Shown piece after piece: positions 24,622 through 33,274 of a DNA stretch of 64,000 nt. The first letter of the stretch is position 1. Each line of letters opens with the position of its first letter. Location of the stretch: positions 248,001 through 312,000 of the forward strand of contig CAVWNR010000009.1 of NCBI GenBank assembly GCA_963756525.1, read 5' to 3'. A model generated the notes under the pieces. That model had not been told where the DNA came from and made no database searches. It saw only the letters and a program-made list of their open reading frames with translations. Origin of the DNA: CAVWNR01 sp963756525. Lineage in GTDB: Bacteria > Actinomycetota > Actinomycetes > Mycobacteriales > Jatrophihabitantaceae. The position numbers and the translations under genes were made by a program.

Positions 24622-26670
24622 ACATGAACGACCTTGCGGTCCACCTTCGAGGCGTACACCTACCAGCAACACGCGCAAGGTGTAGGTGATCGGGTAACCG
24701 CCGCGCGGCAGACTCGACGTCCGCGAGATCGAAGACGTCGGCGAGACCGCGCTCGGCTACCTCCCTATCTGGAAAACCCGTGTGCTACCTCCGGCCAAGT
24801 CGATCGGCGGAACCGGCGCCTCATCGCCCATCGTCGTTCGCTCGGGCAGCTCGTCGCGGGCCGGCCATCGGTGCGCAAGCGATCCCCTGCGGGCGTTCGC
24901 CTTCAGTGGTTGCGGGCGGGCGCGGGGCACGACCTGGATAGTGTCGCCGACCGGGCGCAGTGGGGAGCTGGATGCGTCGTTGACGAGTTGGCCGTTGACG
25001 GCGAATTCGGTGGAGCCTCCGCCGTCGAGGTTCATCGCGTCCACGGCCCCGAGCGAGCGCATCAGCGCGGCTTCTTCGGTGAGGGTCAGGCCTTCGCTCA
25101 CACCGGGCACGCCGTCGGCGGTGACGAGGATGAGGCGCCCGCGGGCGTCGATACCGGCGAGGGTGCGCGCGTGCCGGTAGGCGGAGAAGGTGTAGTCGTT
25201 GAGGTCGCGGGGGTCTAGCACGCCTTCGTCGACGGCATCGATTGCATTGTGTCCGTCACGGAGCAGCATCGGGCCGGCGCTCGCGATTGAGGCCGTCGGC
25301 GTCAACGGCACCCGCGCGCCGGTGCTGGTGCGGATCTGCTCATCGATCGCGAGCAGGCCGCCGGCGTGGACGTTCCTGCTGAGCCAGGCGGCCTGGGCGC
25401 CGATGGCCTGGATCGCGGAGTCGCCGCGGGGCAGAGTGCCGCCGACCGCGCCGAGGGACACGACCCGGTCGTGGCAGTCGAGGACGGCCTGGATAGCGGT
25501 GGCAGATGTCGCGGTTGGCAGCGGCGCACCAAATTGGGCGGTGAACAGCACGAGGTCATTAGGTCCCGTGCACACGGTGTTCTGGCGTGGCGCGCTGGTC
25601 GGGGTGAAGCCAGCCACGCCACAGTCTTCCGCGCTGCCCGGCAGCCGGTTGATGCCGAGGATGCGGGTCGAACGGTGCCCCGCGCTCAGGATGGCCATAG
25701 TGGTGAGGTTCTCGATGCTTGCAGGCTCGTGGTCGTCAAGAACCAGCGCGGCACGGTCGCCGTCGGCGAGGGATTCCAGCTGCCCGTGATAGGCGCTCAC
25801 CCCGGTGTTGACACCGTTGACCGCGGCCAGTTGGGCGTTGATGGTGAAAAACCCGCCATTGGTGGCGGCCAGCGAGCCGAGCGCGGCTGATGCGGCGGGC
25901 ACGGTCTGTTTGCTGGCGATCGCCGAGCCGTGATCAGCGATGACCTGCCCGGCGAACTGGTGCGGGTCGACGATCACGGCGTGCAGCAGCTCGGCATCGG
26001 GCGCGGGTTGGGCGTCGAAGCCGGTCCACTCGACCAGCGGCGAGAATCCGGCGGCGGTCAGCGCTGCGGCCTCGGTCTGCGCCTGGGCCTGGCTCGCGAA
26101 GTCCCCGACCCGAACCCGAACACCCATCACACCGTGCGGGTCGTCGGTGTAATCCGGCCACCGCAGCACGGTCGCGGCGGCCACGAAGCCGTGTGCGGTC
26201 AAGGCCACCTCGGTACGCGCAGCCCACGTCGCGCTGCCGGCCTCGGCGAGCTCGGCGCCTCCGGTGAACGGGCTGGTGGTCGGCGCCTGGATCGTGTCGG
26301 TCCAGTAGGGACGCGGCTTCGCGTCGCGGTAGGACCCGCTCAGCAGCGTGACACCCCGCACCGGCGAGGTAGCCGTCCAACTGATCCGGTAGACGAACCC
26401 GACCGAGTCACCCGACCGAACAGGCCCGCGCCCCGGCCCACCGCCCGCAGTGGCGCCGGCCGGAGACGCGGTCACCGCAGCCAGCGCAGCCAGACAGGCA
26501 ACGCCGCCGCTCAACCACAGCGCATGCCGCTTTCGAACAATACAAGCGGCGTGAATCGCCCCAACAGCCTCGGTAACGGCGCTCGACCGACCACCCGAAC
26601 GAAACATGCCATAGATCCTTCCCATCGCTCGGATTCGGTATGGACCTACCCGCTGGGTATACCAGCTCCC
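24622..26670 (-). repeat. Long inverted repeat, copy A (partner 41276-42957)
   Basis: The sequence from GGGAGCTGGTATACCC (read on the minus strand from 26670) through the phosphodiester-glycosidase gene to AACATGAACGAC at 24622 is repeated in opposite orientation at 41276-42957. Outside one internal deletion in copy B, the two are almost identical, including the promoter region and about 130 bp after the stop codon. Confidence 0.9.
24757..26607 (-). CDS. Secreted phosphodiester glycosidase (NAGPA-type) with SPOR domain
   Basis: A 616-residue exported protein. The ATG at 26607 is preceded by GGGAAGGA at a good distance; an ATG 18 bases earlier is possible. After a basic segment (IVRKRH) comes a signal or anchor helix (LWLSGGVACLAALAAVTA). 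About residues 155-200 form a SPOR-type domain (GVRVRVGDFASQAQAQTEAA), which in other proteins binds denuded peptidoglycan. The C-terminal 340 residues are a phosphodiester-glycosidase domain: SLAATNGGFFTINAQL, GPMLLRDGH and the signature AVDAMNLDGGGSTEFAVNG. Relatives remove sugars linked through phosphodiesters, as in wall or capsular polymers. A near-identical gene without leader lies at 41339. Confidence 0.88.
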   Translation of the reverse strand: MFRSGGRSSAVTEAVGAIHAACIVRKRHALWLSGGVACLAALAAVTASPAGATAGGGPGRGPVRSGDSVGFVYRISWTATSPVRGVTLLSGSYRDAKPRPYWTDTIQAPTTSPFTGGAELAEAGSATWAARTEVALTAHGFVAAATVLRWPDYTDDPHGVMGVRVRVGDFASQAQAQTEAAALTAAGFSPLVEWTGFDAQPAPDAELLHAVIVDPHQFAGQVIADHGSAIASKQTVPAASAALGSLAATNGGFFTINAQLAAVNGVNTGVSAYHGQLESLADGDRAALVLDDHEPASIENLTTMAILSAGHRSTRILGINRLPGSAEDCGVAGFTPTSAPRQNTVCTGPNDLVLFTAQFGAPLPTATSATAIQAVLDCHDRVVSLGAVGGTLPRGDSAIQAIGAQAAWLSRNVHAGGLLAIDEQIRTSTGARVPLTPTASIASAGPMLLRDGHNAIDAVDEGVLDPRDLNDYTFSAYRHARTLAGIDARGRLILVTADGVPGVSEGLTLTEEAALMRSLGAVDAMNLDGGGSTEFAVNGQLVNDASSSPLRPVGDTIQVVPRARPQPLKANARRGSLAHRWPARDELPERTTMGDEAPVPPIDLAGGSTRVFQIGR

Positions 26671-27474
26671 GACCGTGCCGTGAACGGTTTCGGTGCCCTC
26701 TGCCGTACGCTTTGAGCAACCAAACCGGCCGGTGACCGAATGTCACGCTGATCGCAGCCGGTGCGTGTCCGACGATGCCCTCCTGCATGCCCCCTCGGCG
26801 CGGCAGAGACCCGGCCGCGGCGAACAGTCCACCCCCGCCGGCCGCGATGCCCAGCACACACCGACGATCACGGCGGGGCGCCGTCACGTGGGTGGCCCCC
26901 GCGATGCCACCCAAGTTTCGCACACCCGCAACCCGTCACTGTTCGTGACCAGAGGGCGGCCTCTGATCCGCACCGCCAGCGGCGAAGTCGGTAACTTTCA
27001 CAACTCGCAATTCGGCGCCGCAACGACGGCGGCCGTTGATCACCGGATCGGTCCGCAGACGCCGAGAGTCGTACGTTCGATATGCCCGCTCACTGCCAGA
27101 TTCGCGCGCGGCCTCGCGCTCTGCGACCGGCGGCGGGGCCCGAGATCACGAAGATCCTCGTCCGCGGATCATGATCAGGCGAGCGCCGTCCGTATAGCCG
27201 ACCCTCACCGGGCACTTTCTCGGGCTGCGAATACGGGCTTACGCCCACCCACAGGGGATTGAGCCTCCGCTCCCGTGCGTCCGTGCCCGCTGGCGGTTCC
27301 CCATTGCGACGGTGGTTCGCCGGTGAGGTGCCTCTTGGGGACGAACCAACCTTCTTCGTCGCTCAGCGGTCTCGGCGGCCGTGACGGGCGTCTGCGGCTC
27401 GTTCTTATCCGGTGGCGATCCGCCAGGTCAGCATCGCTGGCATCGCACGACGTTCTCCTTATGTTTCAAGCCCA
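26671..27474. other. Stretch without a recognisable gene
   Basis: Eight hundred bases upstream of repeat copy A. Frames are short and arginine-rich with no domain, start or ribosome site that I can defend. Confidence 0.4.
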
Positions 27475-27855
27475 TTACATTTTGGCAGCCGCACCGCCGG
27501 CCGATCCAGGGACGGCCAAAATGACGCGGTACGGCAGAGCTCGCAACTGGTCCGCCGTAGCTGCAACGCCAGACATCCGTAAACGTTGCTCGAACCTTTG
27601 CCACTCATGCATCTCGCCTGTGGTCTCGGCATCGTCGGGTAGGACCACGTTGTAGACATTGCGCACGGCGTGGTCGAGTGAAATCTCATCGATCCGCGCC
27701 GTCGTTGTCCATCCCCGGCCGTCCAGCAGTGTCACTTCACGCCCGTCGTCCAGCAGCGCGAACTCACGCACTTCGCACGATGTCCCACCGTTTGGGTCGG
27801 CCTTGAGCTCCCCGCAGGCTCCTAGGCTCACTACGGTTGCCGGCCTAGCATTCAC
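27475..27855 (-). CDS. Hypothetical protein
   Basis: A 126-residue acidic protein with convincing codon use. It contains DDGREVTLLDGRGWTTTARI, HAVRNVYNVVLPDDAETTGE and a helical ending (ATADQLRALPYRVILAVPG). The pattern suggests a small beta-rich domain followed by a helix. I do not recognise a family. Its start is close to that of no other gene; the neighbour at 27942 runs in the same direction. Confidence 0.6.
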   Translation of the reverse strand: MNARPATVVSLGACGELKADPNGGTSCEVREFALLDDGREVTLLDGRGWTTTARIDEISLDHAVRNVYNVVLPDDAETTGEMHEWQRFEQRLRMSGVAATADQLRALPYRVILAVPGSAGGAAAKM

Positions 27856-27941
27856 AGGGCCTTACCCAACCCAGCGGCGGCGACAGCTCGACGGCAGCCT
27901 TCCCAATTCGGGGATACCGACGTTGTCATAACCATAGACGG

Positions 27942-28472
27942 TTACGGGTGGGCGCAAACCAAATTCTGCGCGGGGGTGTAGGCGGAGGCTCCGGTTCCAG
28001 GGCTCTTGATGACAACCAAGCTGCGCCACGCCGCGGTGCCGTAGGGTGGAGGAATCGTGCATGCTTGGCGAGCGACAGCGCGGTTGGCGCTGCCTCCACC
28101 TGGCCACACGTACGCGGTCCCGGTATTTTGCCAATGCCAGGTCTTGTCCGAGAAATACTCGTAGAGATAGATCGTCACCGTCGTCTTCTGATTGGGGCAA
28201 CTTCCCTGGTACCACCAGCCGTGAGCCGAGACATCCCCACCGGACAGGTGCGCGTGATCACCATCGACGTATGGCGTGCAGGTAGCCGGTATCGCGGGAA
28301 CGCGAGCGCTGATTGGGGGAGCTGGCAACACTGTGCTCCCCCCTGGATATGGTGCTGGATGCGGCGACGCGGGGACGCTTGAAGCAGCGAATGCGCTCCC
28401 GCTGAGACCAGTGAACGTCAAGATCGCAACAGTGGCGGCGATGAGCGCTGGACGCGACCGGGGAAACCTCAT
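27942..28472 (-). CDS. Secreted hypothetical protein
   Basis: A 176-residue exported protein. It begins with a clear signal peptide (MRFPRSRPALIAATVAILTF) ending near SAFAASS. The mature part has a Pro/Ser-rich linker, four cysteines (ATCTPY, GSCPNQ, QACTIP, LVCAHP) likely forming two disulfides, and aromatic strands (GWWYQGSC, TVTIYLYEYFSDKTWHWQNT). It looks like a small extracellular beta domain. No family recognised. Confidence 0.75.
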   Translation of the reverse strand: MRFPRSRPALIAATVAILTFTGLSGSAFAASSVPASPHPAPYPGGSTVLPAPPISARVPAIPATCTPYVDGDHAHLSGGDVSAHGWWYQGSCPNQKTTVTIYLYEYFSDKTWHWQNTGTAYVWPGGGSANRAVARQACTIPPPYGTAAWRSLVVIKSPGTGASAYTPAQNLVCAHP

Positions 28473-28691
28473 GTCAGGATCCCAGACCTATATCCAGCTT
28501 GTGTCAAGGGTCACACGGAGCGTGACAGCCTCCGCATCCCAGCCCAGTCACGCACAGCTCGAGGTCTCGATCAAGGATCGTCTACGGGACGGCGTGATCG
28601 TGACAAACGGCATCGGCTCAGGGTGGCGACGTCCACGAAACGGTATCGCCGCGTGCTGCCTGGGTGTCGACGCGGTTCGTATCGTTCCGGT

Positions 28692-29402
28692 ATGGCATCC
28701 CCCGCGCCGAGCGTGCATGAGCAGATCGCTCGCGGGCTGCGCGGGCATCCGGCGAAGAAGGGGCTGGGCTTCAACCTGCTGGTCACGGCGGTGGAGGTCG
28801 CTGGCAGTATCGCGTTGTTCCACCTTGCCCGGCGGATGGGCGCCAGCGACGTGGTCGCTTACCTGGTGGGCAGTATCGCCCCGGTCCTCGGCGGGATGCT
28901 GGTGTGGGCGCGGGCGCGTAAGTTCAGCGGTGCCTCGGCGGCGATCTTCGCGTTCACCGCGGTGTCCGCACTGATTGCCCTGATCGGCAGCACCAGCCCG
29001 AAGGTGCTGCTTTACAAGGACTGCGCGACCACGGCGCTGATCGGCCTGCTGTTCTTGGCCTCGTGCGTCGTGGCCCGCAAACCGATCGTGTTCTACTTCG
29101 CGCAGCGCTACGGCACCGACGGTAGCCACGACGGAATGGCCGTCTTCGACGCGATGTGGGACGCCTACCCCGACTTCCGCCGCGGGATGTACGTGACCGG
29201 CTACCTGTGGGCGGCGCTGTTCCTGATCCAGGCCGCCGGAACCGCACTGATCATTCGGCAGAGCAGCTACTCGACCGGCTACACCTACGACCAGATCCTG
29301 CCCTTCGCCGCGACCGGGCTGGGCATCCTCGGCTCCGTCGCGATCGGCCGCTACTACGCCGGGCGAGGCAAGGCCCGCGCGAGAGCCAACACGCCCGGGT
29401 AG
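28692..29402 (+). CDS. VC0807-like integral membrane protein
   Basis: A 236-residue protein with about six hydrophobic helices. The opening GLGFNLLVTAVEVAGSIALF, the segment VVAYLVGSIAPVLGGMLVWA, ASCVVARKPIVFYFAQRYGT and the late loop with DYPDFRR-like spacing (MWDAYPDFRRGMYVTGYLW) follow a conserved actinobacterial membrane family usually named VC0807-like or intracellular-septation-like. Function is unknown; the RKPIVFYFA motif faces the cytoplasm in models. The start at 28692 is used because upstream codons look random. Confidence 0.75.
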   Translation: MASPAPSVHEQIARGLRGHPAKKGLGFNLLVTAVEVAGSIALFHLARRMGASDVVAYLVGSIAPVLGGMLVWARARKFSGASAAIFAFTAVSALIALIGSTSPKVLLYKDCATTALIGLLFLASCVVARKPIVFYFAQRYGTDGSHDGMAVFDAMWDAYPDFRRGMYVTGYLWAALFLIQAAGTALIIRQSSYSTGYTYDQILPFAATGLGILGSVAIGRYYAGRGKARARANTPG

Positions 29403-29510
29403 CCGACGACCGTGTCGCAGCGCAGCGGTTGAGCGCCCAGATCATCGACGGCGGAGCTGCCCGAAAGCGGATCCGGTGCGGCTATGTGCCTGGCCGGCGC
29501 ATACCGGAAG

Positions 29511-30044
29511 ATGACGCTCGTGACAGCACCAAAGTGCGCGTGTACAGGCTGCGGCGCGCTCGTGGCGGACATCAACGGTCCGGTGCACACGTACGTGCCG
29601 AGCGCGCCGGGTTGCTGGCGGGTTTTCGGCGAGGTGCAGGCCGAGGAGGCGGCGCGGTTCGGTTACCCGCCCGCGCACCGGATTGTGGTCGACGCTTACA
29701 TGGCCCAGCATCCCGGTGACGGCAATGACCGCCGGGATCGTCAGTCTGTGTTCGTCCACCTGTTGGGGTTGTGCGCCGTACTGGAACACCGAGTGCCGCC
29801 GCCGCGGGTCACCCGACTGCTCGGGGCGGTGGTGGTTAGCCGTGCCGATTTCCCGCTGCTGCGACGCAGCGACCGCGGTGAGCTGACGGTGCTGCATATG
29901 ACCGGAGCCGCCGACCTGGCGGACTACGACCAGCGCGCCCGGGCATGGGCGCGGGTGGTCTGGCACAGCTGGTCGGGCGAGCATCCTCAGCTCAACGCCG
30001 CGCTCGACGGGGCCTGGACTGCAGCGTCCAGCGGTCGCCGCTGA
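29511..30044 (+). CDS. DUF5946-family protein
   Basis: A 177-residue cytoplasmic protein. The N-terminal CACTGCGALVADINGPVHTY has the CxxCG metal-binding-like motif followed by the conserved PxHxY. Later YPPAHRIVVDAYMAQHPGDG, RQSVFVHLLGLCAVLEH and the C-terminal helices (RARAWARVVWHSWSGEHPQL) match the DUF5946 pattern. Its role is unknown. An ATG at 29484 would add nine residues; 29511 is preferred because GGAAG precedes it and the motif then begins close to the N-terminus as in relatives. Confidence 0.7.
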   Translation: MTLVTAPKCACTGCGALVADINGPVHTYVPSAPGCWRVFGEVQAEEAARFGYPPAHRIVVDAYMAQHPGDGNDRRDRQSVFVHLLGLCAVLEHRVPPPRVTRLLGAVVVSRADFPLLRRSDRGELTVLHMTGAADLADYDQRARAWARVVWHSWSGEHPQLNAALDGAWTAASSGRR

Positions 30045-30412
30045 CCGATCCGCTTGCGGCACATGCCGCCGCCACCGACGGGACGCGGTGAGGGTCGGCG
30101 ACTGCCAAGACCACCCGCTCGGCGCGCTGACCGCTCCAACGTGCATAAAGCATGCGGTCGGCCCGTGTCCTCGATGTTCCCGGTCATGCCGCGAACCGTG
30201 AGCATCGTCGACGCGCGGGCCGGTGCCACCGAGCTGCCCGGGATCCGCCCGCAAACGCGGCAGATTCGCTCACGCAACGTATTTCCGGTTCTGACGGTGA
30301 GCGGACGGTGTCGGCCACCGTTATCGGACAGTCGCGATGCATTCCGCCGCCGAGTTCGTAACGCCACCGGTGCAGCGCCGTGGTGCATCGAGGCTATCCG
30401 GGATGCGGCTGG

Positions 30413-30840
30413 TTAGACGCAGGTTCGTTAGAACTGCTCGCCGGTCCGGCAGTCCTCGGCGACCGGTGGACGATGCTGATCGTCCGCAACGCGCTGGGGA
30501 TGGGTCAGACCCGCTTCGACGAGTTCCTAGACCAGCTGGGCCTGGCCCGCAACGTGCTTGCTGGCGGACCGGCTGGCCCGGCTCACCGACGAGGGCATCC
30601 TGGAGCGGCGCAAGTACCAGAACCGCCCGGCCCGCTACGAGTACCTGGTGACCGTGAAGGGCCGGGCGCTGTGGCCCGTGCTGGCCGCGCTGGTCGAGTG
30701 GGGTGACCGGTACTACGCCCCGAACGGCGCCCCCCGGGTACTGATCCACGCCGGCTGTGGCGGCGACCTGCGCCCCCAGCTCGTCTGTGCCGACTGTGAC
30801 GCCGTCGTCGACAACGACCAGATCAGCACCCGCCCGGCCC
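30413..30840 (+). pseudogene. HxlR-family regulator, frameshifted
   Basis: The winged helix reads SLELLAGPAVLGDRWTMLIV and FDEFLDQLGLARNV in one frame, then DRLARLTDEGILERRKYQNR and RPARYEYLVTVKGRALWPVL in another. The break near 30558 is explained by four extra bases around GTGCTTGCTGG. The second frame carries a C-terminal zinc-ribbon-like end (HAGCGGDLRPQLVCADCDAV) but then finds no stop until 31649. The N-terminus before GYPGCGW is also degenerate. It is therefore a broken regulator upstream of the secreted-protein gene. Confidence 0.7.
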
Positions 30841-30978
30841 CGGCGCCCGCCGCCCCACCGCGCCCGCCGTCGTCCCTTCGTGATGGGCGGGCCATTTGGA
30901 CAACGGTCGAACCGGCACCGGCTGCGCGCCGTGTAACCCATGGGGCGCGAGTCCCGCGCCCACGGCAGGAGGTGCGCG

Positions 30979-31503
30979 ATGGAACGGACCAAGCGGAGAC
31001 TGGCGATTCTCGGCGGCGTGGCCGCGCTGGGGGTGCTCGCCGGGCAGGGCGTCGCGGCGGCACGGGGCACCCATCAGGGGACGGACCTGCGCTTCGGCAC
31101 GATGGCGCCGGTCACCGGACCGTACGTCGGGACGGCCAACCCGATCCGCGGCGTGCCGGGCGGCGGGCTGCCCTGGATGCTCCGCTCGGCGCACGGCTCG
31201 CTGGCGCGCGACGGGCACCTGCACGTGACGGTGCGCGGGCTGGTCCTCGCCGACAAGGCGCCCGTGCCGCCGGCGCTGCGTGGCACGAACCCGGTCCCGG
31301 ACTTCCGGGCGATCGTCAGTTGCCAGACGATCGGCGCCGGCGGGACGGCCACCGTCACGAACGTGAGCACCGCCCAGTTCCCGGCCGACACGCGCGGCGA
31401 CTCGACGATCAACGCCCGGCTGGACGTCTCCGAACCGTGCGTCGCGCCGGTCGTGTTCGTCACCTCGCCCACCGGGGCCTGGTTCGCCGCCACCGGCGGG
31501 TGA
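30979..31503 (+). CDS. Secreted hypothetical protein
   Basis: A 174-residue exported protein. The ATG at 30979 has a strong ribosome site (CAGGAGGT). A signal peptide (MERTKRRLAILGGVAALG, cleavage near VAAARG) is followed by a beta-rich domain: HGSLARDGHLHVTVRGLVLA, FRAIVSCQTIGAGGTATVTN and SEPCVAPVVFVTSPTGAWFA. Two cysteines could form one disulfide. The pattern is a single immunoglobulin-like or CHRD-like beta sandwich, but no family is certain. It follows the broken HxlR gene. Confidence 0.75.
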   Translation: MERTKRRLAILGGVAALGVLAGQGVAAARGTHQGTDLRFGTMAPVTGPYVGTANPIRGVPGGGLPWMLRSAHGSLARDGHLHVTVRGLVLADKAPVPPALRGTNPVPDFRAIVSCQTIGAGGTATVTNVSTAQFPADTRGDSTINARLDVSEPCVAPVVFVTSPTGAWFAATGG

Positions 31504-32070
31504 TCAGCGCAGCCCGGCGAGCAGCAACCCCACGGCCAGGAGGACGACGGCCGCCGCGAGCGCCTTCAATGCCGCCTCGAGCGGGGCGAGCAACTCGGCG
31601 CGGTCGAGCGGCCGCCGCGTGCCGTCCGGCAGGACCTCGACCGCGCTGATCCCGGCCAGCCGGCGGCGGATCGTGCGGGCCCGGGTGCTCAGCCGGCGCC
31701 GCGCGTACGAGAGGCCGGTCGCGGCGAGCGCGGCGAGCGCGGCGCCCGCGGTGACCGGCCGCGCCAGCGGCGGAGCTTGCGCGAGAAACCCCACCGCCAA
31801 CGGGAATCCGCCCAGGCCAGCGCGAACCCCAGGTCGGTGTGCAGCCGTCCCCCGAACAACTCCACGTTGTAGCCGAGGACGAGCACGACGCCGATCACGA
31901 TGCACGGCACCAGCGCCGGCCCGGCCTGCTGGACGGCCAGCACGCCGATGACGACCGGCCGGCGACCCCGAGCGCGGCGACCGATCACAGCACCCGCGCC
32001 GGGATCACCGTTCCGAGGGGGGCGGCCGTGCAGTTCGTCCAACGCGTGCGCGGCCAACCCGGCGGCGAGG
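31504..32070 (-). pseudogene. UbiA-like polytopic membrane protein, truncated and frameshifted
   Basis: Two minus-strand frames form one membrane protein. The first (from about 32070) has FLAAGLAAHALDELHGRP and PCIVIGVVLVLGYNVELFGG, then LHTDLGFALAW. The second, after a shift near 31810, has GGFPLAVGFLAQAPPLARPV, LSYARRRLSTRARTIRRRLA and a C-terminal hydrophobic hairpin ending at 31504. The HALDELHGRP and YNLEL-like motifs resemble an actinobacterial membrane family distantly like UbiA prenyltransferases. The N-terminal helices are missing because repeat R2 begins where they should be. Confidence 0.65.
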
Positions 32071-32590
32071 AACGTCGTCGTCACGCCACGTGCTCTGCGG
32101 CGAAGGCCCGGCATTTCCTGGCCGGCGCGAACCGCCCAAGATCACCGCCGGGACCCTGGGCAGTCGGGCGCCAGGTCGAGTCGGCCTCCAGTCGGTGATC
32201 AGAGGCGTCTGCGACCGCTTCACGCTCGTTGCCCTGTGCCACGCGGGCACGCCGATGACAGGTGGCCGGGCCGCCGTGTCGAGCTTCGCCACGATCCACC
32301 AGTGGCCCTTATTGCGCACGGCCCAGTGCCTCGCTGGACAGCACCATTTTCGCGGGACACCTCCTTGCGGGTGATGGGTCATCGGGATCGGGTTGGTCTG
32401 CGATCGGTCGACCGCCAACAGTGGCCGGTTGCCGGCGACTCCTAACGCCGGCACACGGTGCACGCGCCTGCCGGCGGCCGATCAAAGTCCAGCCCCACCC
32501 CGGCGGGAGGAACCACTGCCAGACGCACCACCCCATCGGCCTGCCCGCTCACCGCCGTGATCGGACACCGCCAGCAGTCACCTCAACGCC
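32071..32590 (-). repeat. Dispersed repeat R2 (inverted partner at 7441-7998)
   Basis: Reverse complement of the sequence related to R1. It starts exactly where the UbiA-like pseudogene loses similarity (AACGTCGTCGTCACGCC at 32071) and ends near CCTCAACGCC at 32581-32590. No gene in it is recognisable. An IS5 remnant follows at about 135 bp. Confidence 0.7.
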
Positions 32591-32724
32591 GCCTGTGCGT
32601 GAACGTTCACGATGCAGCACATCGGGCGATACACGAGCAGCGACCAAGATCGCTGACTGCGGGCGGCGTCGAGGCTGCGCGTCGCACGTGTTACCACGCT
32701 GGTCGTGCTGCTCACGCGGGGTCG

Positions 32725-33075
32725 ATCCGGCGACGCGCCGATGGTGCTGCTCGTCCTGGCCGGCATCCGCGTCACCCGTGTCTGCGGGCGGCCACAGACC
32801 GCCCAGCGCGATCCGCATCCACCTGCGCCAGCGCGGTATCGGTGTTGGTCATCCCGAACCCGACGATGAGAGACGCCACCGCAGACGCGGCTCCGCCGGC
32901 GGGCGCCCCGTTGCCTTCGACAACAGCGCCTACCGCGGGCGCACCGTCGTCGAGCGGGCGTTCAACACCTTCAAGCAATGGCGGCGCCCTGGCCACCCGC
33001 TACGACAAACACGCCACCGTCTACCGCGGCGCGCTCATCGTCCCCGCAGCACTCAACTGGCTCGCCGATCTTCTT
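32725..33075 (+). pseudogene. IS5-family transposase, C-terminal remnant with frameshifts
   Basis: Successive frames read DAPMVLLVLAGIRV (near 32740), SAGGRPVAFDNSAYRGRTVV with ERAFNTFKQWR (about 32905-32980) and, in another frame, ALATRYDKHATVYRGALIVP with AALNWL (to 33075). ERxFxxxKQWRxLATRYDK is the C-terminal signature of IS5/IS427-type transposases, with the catalytic Glu in VVERAF. The N-terminal half and both element ends are lost. Confidence 0.75.
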
Positions 33076-33209
33076 ACCGGCGGGGACGGGGTCGCAAACC
33101 AGCGCCAGACCGGCAACCTCATCAACCAACCGTCGCCCCGCCGAGCCCGGCCCGGCCGGCGCCGCACCCTCGGCCCCGCCAGCTCGGCACAGCGTCAGGA
33201 ACAGAGCTC

Positions 33210-33237
33210 TTGACTGAATGATTGGATACGATATTCT
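33210..33237 (+). promoter_or_regulatory. Candidate sigma-70-type promoter of the 33-41 kb operon
   Basis: TTGACT (33210-33215) is followed after 16 bases by TATTCT (33232-33237). It lies about 38 bp upstream of the TTG chosen as start of the first gene, in an AT-rich patch that is unusual here. The -10 hexamer falls inside the palindrome described next. Confidence 0.5.
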
Positions 33238-33249
33238 GACTACAGTATC
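33225..33249. promoter_or_regulatory. Candidate operator of the catabolic operon
   Basis: GATAC (33225-33229) and GTATC (33245-33249) are inverted arms around the -10 region, with partial symmetry inside. FCD-type GntR repressors bind palindromes that overlap promoters, and the operon ends with such a regulator. Assignment by position and symmetry. Confidence 0.35.
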
Positions 33250-33274
33250 TGCCAGAGAAGCCGAGAGTGATCGA

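Noticed and set aside
24657..24688. CACCTAC/GTAGGTG hairpin after the glycosidase gene as a terminator
   Set aside because: Seven-base arms with an 18-base loop are weak, and the DNA is inside the duplicated segment. Not listed as a feature.
30558..31649. A 363-codon frame fusing an HxlR C-terminus to further sequence
   Set aside because: Only the first 95 codons are HxlR-like. The rest overlaps, in another frame, the secreted protein at 30979 that has its own strong ribosome site.
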